Of a DNA stretch of 64,000 nucleotides, positions 63,075 to 64,000 are shown piece by piece (the stretch's first letter is position 1; each line of letters opens with the position of its first letter). The position numbers and the translations under genes were made by a program. This DNA comes from Muricoccus pecuniae (GTDB taxonomy: Bacteria > Pseudomonadota > Alphaproteobacteria > Acetobacterales > Acetobacteraceae): NCBI RefSeq assembly GCF_014199205.1, contig NZ_JACIJD010000008.1:124001-188000 (forward strand), given 5' to 3'. Below the pieces are notes generated by a model, which was not told the DNA's origin, searched no databases, and worked only from the letters and a program-made list of their open reading frames with translations.

Positions 63075-64000
63075 ATGGCCACCGAGATCTTCTCCCGGCG
63101 CGACGCCGTGCGGCTCGCGGGCCTGTTCACCGCGGCCGGCGCCGCGCCGCTGCTGCGCGCCGGCGCCGCCCGCGCCCAAGCGACTGGCGCCTCGCCCGAC
63201 GCGCCGCTGCGGATCGGCTACCTGCCCATCACCGATGCCACGCCGCTGCTGGTGGCCCACAACAACGGGCTGTTCGAGGCCGAGGGCATCCGGGCGGAGA
63301 AGCCCACCCTCCTCCGCTCCTGGGCCCAGCTGATCGAGGCCTTCCTCGCGGGGCAGGTGGACGTGGTGCACGTCCTCTCCCCCATGGCCGTCTGGGCGCG
63401 CTTCGGCAGCAAGGCCCCGGCGAAGGTGGTGGCCTGGAACCACATGGACGGCTCCGCCCTCACCGTCGCGCCCGAGATCAACGGCATGGCCGATCTCGGC
63501 GGCCGGACGGTGGCGGTGCCCTTCTGGTACTCCATCCACAACGTCGTGCTCGGCATGATGCTGCAGGGCGCCGGCCTCACGCCCGTCACGCGGCGCAGCG
63601 GCTCGCCCGCGGCGAACGAGGTGAACCTCGTCGTCATGGCGCCCTCCGACATGGTGCCGGCGCTCGCGGCCAAGCGCATCGCCGGCTACATCGTGGCCGA
63701 GCCCTTCAACGCCGCGGCCGAGGCGCAAGGGGTGGGCAAGGTGCTGCGCTTCACCGGCGATGTCTGGCGCGACCATGCCTGCTGCGTCGTGCTGATGAAC
63801 GAGCGCGACCTGGCCTCTCGGCCGGACTGGTCGCAGAAGGTGGTGAACGCGCTGGTCAAGGCGCAGCTCTGGACCCGCGACCACCGCGCCGAGACCGCCC
63901 GCCTCCTCTCGCGGGAGGGCGCGAACCGCTACACGCCGCACCCGCTGCCGGTGTTGGAGAAGGTGCTCTCCCCGGCCGGGACGGACCGCGCCGCCTATCT
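63075..64000 (+). CDS. ABC substrate-binding protein (partial, cut by window end)
   Basis: At least 308 residues, open to the window edge. Signal SRRDAVRLAGLFTAAGAAPL ending ARAQA; RIGYLPITDATPLLVAHNNG and VDVVHVLSPMAVWARFG are typical of nitrate/sulfonate/taurine (NrtA/SsuA) receptors, with a conserved CCVVLMN near the C-terminal domain. AGGAA lies five bases before the ATG. With the ATPase and two oxidoreductase-like genes, it suggests uptake of a small sulfonate or N-compound. Confidence 0.88.
   Translation, partial: MATEIFSRRDAVRLAGLFTAAGAAPLLRAGAARAQATGASPDAPLRIGYLPITDATPLLVAHNNGLFEAEGIRAEKPTLLRSWAQLIEAFLAGQVDVVHVLSPMAVWARFGSKAPAKVVAWNHMDGSALTVAPEINGMADLGGRTVAVPFWYSIHNVVLGMMLQGAGLTPVTRRSGSPAANEVNLVVMAPSDMVPALAAKRIAGYIVAEPFNAAAEAQGVGKVLRFTGDVWRDHACCVVLMNERDLASRPDWSQKVVNALVKAQLWTRDHRAETARLLSREGANRYTPHPLPVLEKVLSPAGTDRAAY

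Overview
The window comes from a GC-rich alphaproteobacterium. Three things suggest an Acetobacteraceae member of the Roseomonas type: the ffh-rpsP-rimM-trmD-rplS-leuCDB gene order, two Bug/TctC-type solute receptors, and ceramide-synthesis genes. This placement is an inference; no rRNA gene is present to confirm it. Genes are packed very tightly, with ATGA or GTGA stop/start overlaps in most operons. I see no insertion sequence, prophage or CRISPR array.

Layout. 0.15-10.4 kb: lepA, a TctC receptor, a stand-alone receiver domain, a two-gene xanthine dehydrogenase, isovaleryl-CoA dehydrogenase, and an AsmA-like protein facing it. 10.6-17.6 kb (minus strand): the ribosome/SRP operon ffh-rpsP-rimM-trmD-rplS, then a strong hairpin, leuC-leuD-leuB, and two non-identical tRNA-Arg(ACG) genes. 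17.9-19.3 kb: hutF, on its own.

19.4-42.2 kb is the most interesting part, an apparent sphingolipid (ceramide) locus. It holds homologues of all five Caulobacter ceramide genes: acyl-ACP synthetase, CerR-like reductase, acyl carrier protein, serine palmitoyltransferase and the GNAT-like bacterial ceramide synthase. Mixed with them are a DAG-kinase-like lipid kinase, a probable Tam41-type CTP:lipid-phosphate cytidylyltransferase and a CDP-alcohol phosphotransferase in one coupled minus-strand operon. Also present are an LptF/LptG-like permease pair, a fatty-acid-hydroxylase-family enzyme, two sugar/choline-type nucleotidyltransferases, a PurD-like ATP-grasp enzyme, glycosyltransferases, an ELM1-like protein and a flippase. 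Together these could make, decorate and export a phospho-sphingolipid to the outer membrane. The headgroup chemistry and export role are hypotheses.

42.5-44.9 kb: an OmpA-domain lipoprotein and an HtrA-like protein whose three catalytic residues all appear to be replaced. 45-51.8 kb (minus): a hexuronate/sugar-acid operon (IlvD/Edd dehydratase, LacI regulator, kdgK, eda, uxuA, then a TctC receptor) with a perfect LacI-type operator upstream. 51.9-56.6 kb (minus): an ABC importer encoded with an amidohydrolase. 56.7-59.4 kb (minus): an Atm1-like ABC exporter behind a YqjI-type metal-responsive PadR regulator with clear operator repeats. 59.4-60.6 kb is gene-poor around a TM2-domain protein. 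60.6-64.0 kb: an AhpD-like protein, an acyl-CoA-dehydrogenase-like protein, an ABC ATPase and an ABC receptor cut off by the window end.
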